Positions 1-5,550 of a DNA stretch of 6,011 nt are shown one piece after another; positions within the stretch are counted from its first letter, which is position 1; the number at the start of each line of letters is the position of its first letter. The translations under genes were made by a program, and so were the position numbers. The notes under the pieces were generated by a model. That model had not been told where the DNA came from. It saw only the letters and a list, made by a program, of their open reading frames with translations, and did no database searches. Origin of the DNA: Microbacteriaceae bacterium (GTDB taxonomy: Bacteria > Actinomycetota > Actinomycetes > Actinomycetales > Microbacteriaceae); the NCBI GenBank assembly GCA_009925875.1, contig RFQD01000086.1, forward strand, positions 1 to 6,011. Reading direction: 5' to 3'.

Positions 1-65
1 CCGATGCCCGCCCCATTGGCACCCGTACCGAGCACGGCGATGTTCAGATCGGTGAGAGAGCGCAT
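1..65 (-). CDS. Ketopantoate-reductase-like NADP enzyme, N-terminal fragment (cut by window edge)
   Basis: Only the first 21 codons are visible; the gene runs off the left edge. Read from the ATG at 65-63, the product begins MRSLTDLNIAVLGTGANGAG, a beta-strand followed by the GxGxxG nucleotide-binding turn of a Rossmann fold. The stretch IAVLGTGANGA is identical to the N-terminus of the complete reductase starting at 215, so the two are divergent paralogues. An AAAGG lies seven bases upstream of the ATG and serves as a modest ribosome binding site. Family knowledge points to the ApbA/PanE group of NADPH-dependent 2-keto acid reductases, but with so little sequence the substrate cannot be judged. 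The family assignment rests largely on similarity to its neighbour. Confidence 0.75.
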   Translation of the reverse strand, partial: MRSLTDLNIAVLGTGANGAGI

Positions 66-96
66 GCGTGAGCCTTTGTGTGGGGTGAAGTGTTCG

Positions 97-102
97 ATGA
101 TA
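97..102 (-). promoter_or_regulatory. Possible -10 element for the left reductase gene
   Basis: The minus strand reads TATCAT here, a good match to TATAAT, 31 bases before the ATG at 65. No convincing -35 hexamer is found 16-18 bases upstream, where the sequence is instead GC-rich and overlaps an inverted repeat (117-136). This would fit a regulator-dependent promoter, but one hexamer alone is weak evidence. Confidence 0.25.
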
Positions 103-116
103 GTTAACAGGCGCAA

Positions 117-136
117 CGGGATGCCCGTCAATCCCG
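117..136. promoter_or_regulatory. Inverted repeat in the divergent reductase intergenic region, possible operator
   Basis: CGGGAT (117-122) and ATCCCG (131-136) form a perfect 6-bp inverted repeat with an 8-base centre. A second, nested repeat (ACGGG, 116-120, and CCCGT, 124-128) overlaps it. It lies in the 149-base region shared by the two divergent reductase genes, just upstream of the possible minus-strand -10, where a dimeric regulator could control one or both genes. In GC-rich DNA a 6-bp repeat can arise by chance, so this is only a candidate. No clear plus-strand promoter was found; TACAGT at 170-175 resembles a -10 but has no matching -35. Confidence 0.25.
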
Positions 137-214
137 CGATCTGACTAGCCTCGTCGCTCCTCCCTTCTGTACAGTGAGAACGAACGTTACGCGAGAACGA
201 CGCAGAGGAATCAC

Positions 215-1273
215 ATGACAAACGCCAGAATTGCCGTATTGGGAACGGGCGCCAACGGCGCATCCATCGGGGCCGACATGATTCGCGCGGGACTCGATGT
301 GACCTTCATCGAGCAGTGGCCCGACCATGTGGAGGCCATGCGCGCCAACGGTCTCACGGTTCATCTGCCGACCGAAACGCAGGTCACACCCATCGAGGCC
401 TATCACTTCTGCCAGGTTGCCGAATTGCGCACACCCTTCGACATCGTGTTCACGTCGGTCAAAACCTATGACACCCGTTGGGTGACCGAACTGATCAAGC
501 CATTGCTCCACGAGGACTCGATTGTGGTCGGGTTGCAGAACGGCATGACCGTAGATGCCGTTGCCGACATCGTGGGTGAAAAGCGCTCGGTGGGTGCCGT
601 CTTGGGAATCGCCGCGAACATGTTCGAACCCGGCGTGGCCCGCCAATACGGTCCTGACGAGACGTGGCTTGCCGTGGGGTCGCTCGACGGCACGGTCACT
701 CCGGCCGTGCAGGCGGCTGCCGACGCTCTCGCACATGCGGGACACGTGGAAATCCCGGCCAACATTCGCGATGCCAAATGGATGAAGCTCATTGCCAACA
801 TCCCCGAAATGCTTCCGTCTGCCATTCTCGACGTTCCGCTCCTTACCGCCGCTGCGGTCGACGGGATGCGCCCCGTCATGGATGCGGCAGCTCGCGAGGC
901 GTACCACGTTGCCATCGGCTTGGGCGTCACCATGATTCCAGTTTTGGGCAAGACGGCAGACCAGGTGCCCGACTCCGACCAGTATGCGGTCGACCTGCTC
1001 GAGACCATTCTCGAATCCTTCTCACGCCCCGACACGCGCGTTGCCGTATTGCAAGACTGGGAGAAGGGTCGCCGTGCGGAGCTCGATGCATTCAGCGGAT
1101 ACATCGTCAGCAAGCAGCAGGAGTCAGGTGTTGCGACTCCCGTGAACGAGATGATCCTCGGCATCGCTCAACGCATCGAGCGCGGTGAACTCAGGCAAGA
1201 CCTGTCGAACGCGGAGCTCATGATTCGCGGCTACGCAGACATCGTGTCGAAAACTGCGGTGAACGTGGGCTAA
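215..1273 (+). CDS. Ketopantoate reductase family (ApbA/PanE-like) oxidoreductase with altered substrate site
   Basis: This 352-residue protein has the two-domain layout of the ApbA/PanE family, NADPH-dependent reductases whose founder converts 2-dehydropantoate to pantoate for CoA synthesis. The N-terminal Rossmann domain carries GTGANG (10-15), Lys83 in TSVKTYD and LQNGM (107-111). The C-terminal helical domain carries WMKL with the expected catalytic Lys191, Asn195, and AEL with the expected acidic residue Glu289. By my recalled alignment to E. coli PanE, two substrate-contacting residues are not kept: Asn184 corresponds to Met199 and Ser244 to Ala277. It is also longer than the roughly 300 residues of typical PanE. 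A catabolic 2-keto acid reductase is therefore likelier than true PanE, so no symbol is given. The start is set by AGAGGAA at 204-210, four bases before the ATG. Its paralogue is divergent on the left, and the gene ends convergently with the M24 gene. Confidence 0.88.
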   Translation: MTNARIAVLGTGANGASIGADMIRAGLDVTFIEQWPDHVEAMRANGLTVHLPTETQVTPIEAYHFCQVAELRTPFDIVFTSVKTYDTRWVTELIKPLLHEDSIVVGLQNGMTVDAVADIVGEKRSVGAVLGIAANMFEPGVARQYGPDETWLAVGSLDGTVTPAVQAAADALAHAGHVEIPANIRDAKWMKLIANIPEMLPSAILDVPLLTAAAVDGMRPVMDAAAREAYHVAIGLGVTMIPVLGKTADQVPDSDQYAVDLLETILESFSRPDTRVAVLQDWEKGRRAELDAFSGYIVSKQQESGVATPVNEMILGIAQRIERGELRQDLSNAELMIRGYADIVSKTAVNVG

Positions 1274-1322
1274 CCTCGCGCAACGCAGCTCCGCAACTCC
1301 CGAACCACTCGGGCGCAAACGC

Positions 1323-1353
1323 AGAATGGCCCCTCATGACGAGGGGCCATTCT
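1323..1353. terminator. Bidirectional intrinsic terminator hairpin
   Basis: AGAATGGCCCCTC (1323-1335) and GAGGGGCCATTCT (1341-1353) pair perfectly over 13 bp around a five-base loop. The hairpin sits between two converging genes, the reductase ending at 1273 and the M24 gene ending at 1372. The base of the stem is A/T-rich, so A residues precede the stem and U residues close it on either strand, but no long U-tract follows. Placement and stem strength make it the shared terminator. Confidence 0.85.
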
Positions 1354-1371
1354 TGTGCTGTGGCGTGTGAT

Positions 1372-2769
1372 TTACTTCTTCTTCGGCAGCGTCTCGCCAC
1401 GACCCTCGGGCGTGTTCAGGTGTGACTGTGAGCTGCGCACGTTGTTGAGCGGACCATCCACCGAGTAGTAACGCTGTCCTCCGGCGACCATGAGGGTCTC
1501 GGCGGGGAACTTGGTGATGACCTCGCAACCGGTGGCCGTCACGACGACTTCTTCCTCGATGCGTGCGGCCCCGATGCCGTCAGAAGATGGCCAGTACGTC
1601 TCGAGTGCGAAGACCATGCCCTCTTCGAGCGTCTCGGGATTCTCAAACGACACGAGACGCGAGAAGATCGGCTTCTCCCAGATGGAGAGACCGACGCCGT
1701 GTCCGTACTGCAGAGCGAAGGCGGCTTCTTCATCAGCGAAGCCGAACTCTTCGGCGGCCGGCCACACGGCACAGATGTCGGCCGTGGTGGCTCCGGGCTT
1801 CACCAGGGCAATCGCGAGGTCCATGTATTCGCGTGCCTTCTTATAGGCGTCGACCTGTGCCGGGCTTGCCGATCCCACGGCGAACGTGCGGTAGTAGCAC
1901 GTGCGGTAGCCGTTGAAGCTGTGCAGAATGTCGAAGAACGCGGGGTCGCCCGGCCGAATCAGCCGGTCTGAGAAGACGTGCGGGTGTGGCGAGCAACGCT
2001 CACCCGAAATGGCGTTGACTCCCTCGACGTACTCGGAGCCGAGGTCATACAGGGTCTTGGCCACAAGCCCCACCGCTTCGTTCTCTTTCACGCCCGGCTT
2101 GAGGAATTCGTAGAGGTTCTCGTACGCCGCATCCACCATCGACGCCGCCGTGGTCAGCAACGTGATTTCATCGGGCGTCTTGATGCGACGAGCCTCGAGG
2201 AACACCTGCTGTCCGTCCACAATCGAGATGCCCTCTTTTTGCAGGGCGAACAGGATGGGCAACTCGAGCACGTCGACACCGAGCGGCTCGTTCGCCACGC
2301 CGAACTTCTCCAGCTCACGCTTGATCTTCGCGGCGACACCCTCAGCGATTTCTGCGCCCGGAGGGAAGGCTCCGCGCAACGTCGAGATTCCGGCGCGCGA
2401 CCCGTGCTCGGCGCGCGGACGCGTGGCACCGTGGTGCGGTGCGTGCGGGTCGGCGTCGTTCTCCATGTGGGTCTGATTGAGCCACGGGTTCAGCAGTGTG
2501 TGGTGCTTGGCCGCCGAACCGAAGTCCCAAATGATCGGGTCGCTGTTGCGCGTAATGAGAGCGAACCGAATGAGCTTGTCCATCGCCCACGTACCGATGT
2601 GGGTTCCGGTCATGTAACGAATGTTGCCGAAGTCAAATGCCAGCAGGGCGCCGAGGTCCGAGGCTTCCAGCTTCGCCCGAAGACTCGCGAGGCGTGCTTC
2701 GCGCAGGCGTTCAAAGTCGACGCGTTGCTCCCAGTCGACCGACATGGTTCCGCGGGTTGCTGTACTCAT
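1372..2769 (-). CDS. M24 (creatinase/aminopeptidase fold) hydrolase or lyase with non-canonical metal site
   Basis: This 465-residue protein has a creatinase-type N-terminal domain (about 20-200, with FGNIRYMTG at 47-55) and a C-terminal pita-bread catalytic domain (about 205-430). The five metal positions of the family align as Asp280, Cys291 in place of the second Asp, His357 in YGHGVG, Glu390 in FALE and Glu405 in RIEEE. The usual His of the HExP motif is Trp364 (WEKP). His262/His264 (SPHPH) match the region of the proton-shuttle His. Relatives include Xaa-Pro peptidases, creatinase, ectoine hydrolase and the DMSP lyase DddP; the N-terminal NIRY stretch and overall length resemble the last, but the changed residues argue against naming a substrate. 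A His-rich segment (101-122) and a basic tail ending in KKK are unusual. It is the last operon gene; its ATG overlaps the preceding stop as ATGA, with AAGGAG ten bases upstream. An internal ATG at codon 9 is an alternative start. Confidence 0.85.
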   Translation of the reverse strand: MSTATRGTMSVDWEQRVDFERLREARLASLRAKLEASDLGALLAFDFGNIRYMTGTHIGTWAMDKLIRFALITRNSDPIIWDFGSAAKHHTLLNPWLNQTHMENDADPHAPHHGATRPRAEHGSRAGISTLRGAFPPGAEIAEGVAAKIKRELEKFGVANEPLGVDVLELPILFALQKEGISIVDGQQVFLEARRIKTPDEITLLTTAASMVDAAYENLYEFLKPGVKENEAVGLVAKTLYDLGSEYVEGVNAISGERCSPHPHVFSDRLIRPGDPAFFDILHSFNGYRTCYYRTFAVGSASPAQVDAYKKAREYMDLAIALVKPGATTADICAVWPAAEEFGFADEEAAFALQYGHGVGLSIWEKPIFSRLVSFENPETLEEGMVFALETYWPSSDGIGAARIEEEVVVTATGCEVITKFPAETLMVAGGQRYYSVDGPLNNVRSSQSHLNTPEGRGETLPKKK

Positions 2770-3347
2770 TCTGGTTTCACTCCTTCGGGGGCTTCGGGCA
2801 TATCGAGGTCAAAATCCATCACGCGGTGAAAACGCGACAGCGCATTCCACATCGCAATTGTCATACACAGTTCGAGCAATTCGACATCGTTGAAGTGTTT
2901 TTTTGCTTCGGCCAGCGTTGTCGGAGTGGCGGCCTGTGGCAGGTCGCCATAGTTCTCGTTCTGGGGGTTCACCGTAAGCTCGCGCGTGAGTTCAAGAGCA
3001 GCCTGCCAGGCTGGCGGCATCTCACTCCAGTTGGCCCCGACGATCGCGCGCATCTGGTCGTCGGTCACGCCCTTGGCCGCCGCCGACGTGGCGCGGTGGC
3101 TGACCGTGTACCGGCAGTGGTTGAGGTAGCCCACGTAGAGGGCGCACGCGTCTTTGAGTTGCGCATCCATCACGCCCGGACCAGCAACGGTTCGCAGGAA
3201 CGGCAAGTACGTGGCGAACATGTCGGGCTTGTTCATGATCGCTTTCCAGGTCTCGAGTACTTTTCCGTACTGCGCCTGACCCGACTCGGCGATCTCGCGA
3301 GGTGTGCCCTCGAGTTCGTCAATCTGCGCGAGTCTGATGTATGCCAT
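2766..3347 (-). CDS. Carboxymuconolactone decarboxylase (CMD)/AhpD-like family protein
   Basis: The 193-residue product has the all-helical CMD/AhpD pattern: an N-terminal helix pair, then the core motif LKDACALYVGYLNHCRYTVSHR (64-85), and a C-terminal helix with LELCMTIAMWNALSRFHRV (158-176). In AhpD-like members the core reads CxxCxxxH and serves peroxide reduction. Here the first Cys (Cys78) and His84 remain, but the second Cys is Thr81, so a disulfide-based peroxidase cycle is unlikely. PcaC-type decarboxylases of aromatic catabolism also lack the Cys pair, so a decarboxylase, isomerase or hydrolase role on a ring or lactone intermediate is possible. The gene lies 35 bases after the crotonase stop and overlaps the M24 start by four bases, implying co-transcription and translational coupling. 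A GGAAG ten bases before the ATG is the probable ribosome binding site. Confidence 0.87.
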   Translation of the reverse strand: MAYIRLAQIDELEGTPREIAESGQAQYGKVLETWKAIMNKPDMFATYLPFLRTVAGPGVMDAQLKDACALYVGYLNHCRYTVSHRATSAAAKGVTDDQMRAIVGANWSEMPPAWQAALELTRELTVNPQNENYGDLPQAATPTTLAEAKKHFNDVELLELCMTIAMWNALSRFHRVMDFDLDMPEAPEGVKPE

Positions 3348-3382
3348 GGTGTCTGTGCTTCCGTGGTGGGGTCGGGTGAGGT

Positions 3383-4063
3383 TTACTTCTGGAATTGCGC
3401 GGCGAACTTGCTCAACGCCGCGTCGAGCCCGTCGTCGTATGTCATCTCGGCGAGCTCATAGAAAGCGACCCGACCGGCGTTGGCCGCACCGCCTCGGGCA
3501 GCCAGGGCGAGCCATTCCTCGGCGGCACCGCGGATCTTGTCGGCCGGCTCAACGCGATTGACGAGACCGACCTCCAGCGCACGGGTTGCGTCGAACGGTT
3601 CCCCACAGCCGATGTTCTCCATGGCGAGCTTGGCGCCGAGGCGCTTGATCATCGGCACCTGGGCCACCATGGGCCACACGCCGACGGCGACCTCGTAACT
3701 GCCAATCTTGACGTGGGGGGCTGCCACCCCGTAGTCGCAGGCGGCCACGATGGATCCACCGGATGCGACAGCGTCGCCATTCACAACGGCCACAACGGGC
3801 TTGCGAAGTCGCGGAAAAATCTTGAGCAGCGTGGCCAGCGAACGAGCAAATTCGACGGGATCACCACCGGCACGGATACTCGCCAAATCGAGACCGCCAC
3901 AAAACGCGTCCCCGGCTCCCGTGACCACGATGCCGTCGACGCTCGCGTCGGCGTCGGCGGCGAGAAGATCGGCTCCGACCCGCGCCATGACCTCGGGGTT
4001 CAACAAATTACGTTCGGGACCCTCGATGACGACGGTCGCGAAGATGGGCTCACTCTGGCTCAT
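3383..4063 (-). CDS. Enoyl-CoA hydratase/isomerase (crotonase) family protein
   Basis: A 226-residue crotonase-fold protein. Such enzymes stabilise an enolate of a CoA thioester in an oxyanion hole and act in fatty, aromatic or amino acid catabolism. Visible are the first oxyanion segment FCGGLDL (54-60), the second segment VNGDAVASGGS (94-104), and SYEV with Glu124 at the place of the second catalytic Glu (rat hydratase Glu164). The first catalytic Glu (rat Glu144) aligns with Ser104, so a simple two-Glu hydratase mechanism is unlikely; isomerases and other crotonases use a single acid. At 226 residues it is short against the usual 255-265, mainly at the C-terminus. The start was chosen at ATG 4063-4061 because GAAAGG (4077-4072) lies eight bases upstream. 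A GTG at 4069 in the same frame would be only two bases from it. This is the first gene of the operon. Confidence 0.85.
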   Translation of the reverse strand: MSQSEPIFATVVIEGPERNLLNPEVMARVGADLLAADADASVDGIVVTGAGDAFCGGLDLASIRAGGDPVEFARSLATLLKIFPRLRKPVVAVVNGDAVASGGSIVAACDYGVAAPHVKIGSYEVAVGVWPMVAQVPMIKRLGAKLAMENIGCGEPFDATRALEVGLVNRVEPADKIRGAAEEWLALAARGGAANAGRVAFYELAEMTYDDGLDAALSKFAAQFQK

Positions 4064-4071
4064 CGTCACCG

Positions 4072-4077
4072 CCTTTC
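4072..4077 (-). promoter_or_regulatory. Ribosome binding site deciding the crotonase start
   Basis: GAAAGG on the minus strand is eight bases from the ATG at 4063 but only two from the in-frame GTG at 4069. The spacing favours the ATG, shortening the protein by two residues relative to the longest open frame. Confidence 0.6.
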
Positions 4078-4094
4078 ATGCTTCTGGTGGTTAG

Positions 4095-4124
4095 ACACTA
4101 ATCGAAAAATGTATCCATTTGCAA
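4095..4124 (-). promoter_or_regulatory. Probable promoter of the crotonase-CMD-M24 operon
   Basis: On the minus strand TTGCAA (4124-4119) is followed after 18 bases by TAGTGT (4100-4095), an acceptable sigma70-type pair in a locally A/T-rich stretch. Transcription would begin about 25 bases ahead of the crotonase ATG. One copy of the 11-bp inverted-pair sequence (4109-4119) lies in the spacer and touches the -35, the classic place for a repressor. The hexamers are imperfect, so the call depends partly on this arrangement. Confidence 0.4.
4109..4119. promoter_or_regulatory. Putative operator site 1 (ATGTATCCATT)
   Basis: This 11-mer is the exact reverse complement of the sequence at 4171-4181. 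Its core ATGTATCCAT is itself nearly palindromic (ATG-nATn-CAT), as expected for a dimeric helix-turn-helix protein; GntR-family operators often look like this. It lies within the proposed operon promoter, so binding would likely repress. No regulator gene is in the window. Confidence 0.55.
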
Positions 4125-4170
4125 GGCAAAAATCCAGATTTTCGCTCTCTAGTGGGCCTTGTTCGCACCT

Positions 4171-4181
4171 AATGGATACAT
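4171..4181. promoter_or_regulatory. Putative operator site 2 (AATGGATACAT)
   Basis: A perfect inverted copy of site 1, with 51 bases between them (62 bp from centre to centre, close to six helical turns). It ends 24 bases before the ABC ATPase ATG, so it may control that gene, or cooperate with site 1 by DNA looping to control the operon. No clear plus-strand promoter was found around it. Confidence 0.5.
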
Positions 4182-4205
4182 CGATGGCGGTGGCAGAATA
4201 TCCCC

Positions 4206-4997
4206 ATGACCGAATTGGCCATCGACCTCGATCACGTCAGCATCTTGCGCGCGGGCAAACCAACACTCGACGACGTCAGCTTTCAAGTTCGTCGCGGCGA
4301 ACACTGGGCCGTCATCGGACCGAACGGAGCAGGTAAGTCGACGTTGCTTGCCGTCTGCGCCACATCCACCCTTCCCGTGCGCGGCACCGCGACCATTCTT
4401 GGTCGCCAGGTGGGCAAGGTCGCCGTGACCGAGATTCGCGAGCGCCTTGCATATGTGACGACTCATCATCGCCTCGAGTGGCCGATGACCGCCCGTGACA
4501 TCGTGCTGACCGGGTTTACGAACACGATCGAAACGCCGATGCGCTGGCAGGCGACTCCAGAGCAAACGGCGGCGGCGGATGCGCAACTCGCCAAATTCGG
4601 ACTGCTCGCGTCAGCCGGCAACTCTTGGCGCGCGCTATCTCAGGGCGAGCTGGGGCGCACGCTGCTCGCGCGAGCCACACTTACGAAGCCCGAATTGGCC
4701 TTGTTTGACGAGCCCGCGGCGGGGCTCGACTTGGCCGCGCGCGAACAAGTACTCGACACCATCGATGAGCTCACCACCGACAATCCGCTCATGACGAGCG
4801 TGATGATCACGCATCACCTCGAAGAGTTGCCCACCACCACAACTCACGCGGCCCTGATGCGTGACGGCAAAGTCATCGAATCAGGATTCGCAACGGAAAT
4901 TCTCACCTCGGCGACTCTCACAGCGTGTTTCGACATGCCGATTGTGGTCGATTACACCCATGGGCGCTGGTCAAGTCGAAGTGGCCGAGTGCGTTAG
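4206..4997 (+). CDS. ABC transporter ATP-binding protein (ModF/YlmA-like)
   Basis: A 263-residue single-domain ABC ATPase. It has Walker A GPNGAGKST (38-46), signature LSQGE (144-148), Walker B LALFDEP (164-170) with catalytic Glu169, a D-loop GLDL (173-176), and the H-loop His203 in ITHH. The segment after Walker A reads AYVTTHHRLEWPMTARDIV, without the usual Q-loop glutamine; as I recall, ModF and YlmA-like ATPases have a similar SS/TT-x-H-type sequence and the same RDIVLTG continuation. No membrane permease or binding protein is encoded nearby, so a partner must lie elsewhere, or it may be a non-transport ABC protein. The gene is divergent from the catabolic operon and shares its control region. 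The ribosome binding site is poor: only GGTGG twelve bases upstream of the ATG. It ends 41 bases from the convergent HNH gene, with no strong terminator between. Confidence 0.88.
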   Translation: MTELAIDLDHVSILRAGKPTLDDVSFQVRRGEHWAVIGPNGAGKSTLLAVCATSTLPVRGTATILGRQVGKVAVTEIRERLAYVTTHHRLEWPMTARDIVLTGFTNTIETPMRWQATPEQTAAADAQLAKFGLLASAGNSWRALSQGELGRTLLARATLTKPELALFDEPAAGLDLAAREQVLDTIDELTTDNPLMTSVMITHHLEELPTTTTHAALMRDGKVIESGFATEILTSATLTACFDMPIVVDYTHGRWSSRSGRVR

Positions 4998-5038
4998 ATC
5001 TCGGCAGCCGTGCGGAGACGAGGAAGCTGAACCTGTCC

Positions 5039-5533
5039 TTAGGCCGCAGCTAAGAAATCTTCCCACTGTGTTTGTCGGCGCTCGAGGCCCATGGCAAACC
5101 ACGCCGGTCCACTCGGCATTCTCGGTGTCGATTTGAGCGACCAACCGAGGTCTCGAAGAAGACGATCGCCCTTGACGTTGTTACACCGGAAGCAGCAGGC
5201 CACGAGGTTTTCCCACGTATCCTGACCGCCTCGCGATCGTGGCACGACGTGATCAATCGTGGTCGCGGAGGCGGGACAGTAGGCGCACCGGTAGCCGTCT
5301 CGGCGCAACACTCCTCGCCGTGAAACAGGAATGCGCCGCACATACGGGACTCGTACGTAGCGGCGCAAGACGATGACACTGGGGCGATCAAACGTTGCGG
5401 AGACCGTTTGTATCGGATGCTCGGGGTCTATCTTTATCACCGAAGCTTTGTCATTGAGCACGAGCATGAGCGCTCGTCGGAACGAGACAACGGCGAGCGG
5501 CTCGTAGCCCGCATTCAGAACCAAGGTTTGCAT
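5039..5533 (-). CDS. HNH endonuclease domain protein
   Basis: A 164-residue protein beginning MQTLVLNAGYEPLAVVSF, a start highly typical of a conserved actinobacterial/cyanobacterial HNH family. The C-terminal domain shows the zinc-bound HNH layout: CAYC (83-86), IDHVVPRSRGG (93-103) with the metal-binding Asp94-His95, Asn109 in WENL, and CFRCN (114-118) followed by KG. The HNH fold cuts nucleic acids with a divalent metal. The cellular role of this family is not known to me; there is no methyltransferase, specificity subunit, intein or phage gene beside it, so restriction or homing is not supported. The ATG at 5533 was chosen because AAGGAGG (5544-5538) stands four bases upstream and the conserved sequence begins there. 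The frame stays open to 5659, but that Arg-rich extension is unlike a protein N-terminus and would bury the ribosome binding site. Confidence 0.9.
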   Translation of the reverse strand: MQTLVLNAGYEPLAVVSFRRALMLVLNDKASVIKIDPEHPIQTVSATFDRPSVIVLRRYVRVPYVRRIPVSRRGVLRRDGYRCAYCPASATTIDHVVPRSRGGQDTWENLVACCFRCNNVKGDRLLRDLGWSLKSTPRMPSGPAWFAMGLERRQTQWEDFLAAA

Positions 5534-5537
5534 CGCG

Positions 5538-5544
5538 CCTCCTT
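5538..5544 (-). promoter_or_regulatory. Strong ribosome binding site setting the HNH start
   Basis: AAGGAGG on the minus strand, four bases from the ATG at 5533, is the strongest Shine-Dalgarno match in the window. It shows that translation starts here and not at the in-frame codon 42 triplets upstream. Confidence 0.8.
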
Positions 5545-5550
5545 CGAGCT

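Noticed and set aside
215..1273. Naming the reductase panE
   Set aside because: Two substrate-binding positions differ, a paralogue lies next door and no panB/panC genes are seen.
1372..2769. Calling the M24 gene dddP (DMSP lyase) and the operon a DMSP/acrylate pathway
   Set aside because: The N-terminal region and length are reminiscent and a crotonase partner would fit acrylate use, but the second metal Asp is Cys and similarity cannot be quantified here. Sequence alone does not support the specific substrate.
1978..2829. Long plus-strand open frame (283 codons) across the M24 gene
   Set aside because: It is antisense to a gene with clear domain motifs, and its translation is rich in Arg/Gly/Val with no recognisable domain. 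Such shadow frames are common in GC-rich DNA. Similar antisense frames at 128-907, 2637-3461 and 3395-4336 were rejected for the same reason; the last would run through the operator region and into the ABC gene.
4109..4181. Reading the 11-bp inverted pair as transposon ends or a recombination site
   Set aside because: Only 51 bases lie between the copies, there is no transposase or integrase gene and no target duplication; placement at promoters fits operators better.
4998..5054. Possible terminator between the ABC and HNH genes
   Set aside because: Only short stems are possible (for example CTTAG/CTAAG, 5038-5042 and 5050-5054, around the HNH stop); no convincing hairpin with a U-tract.
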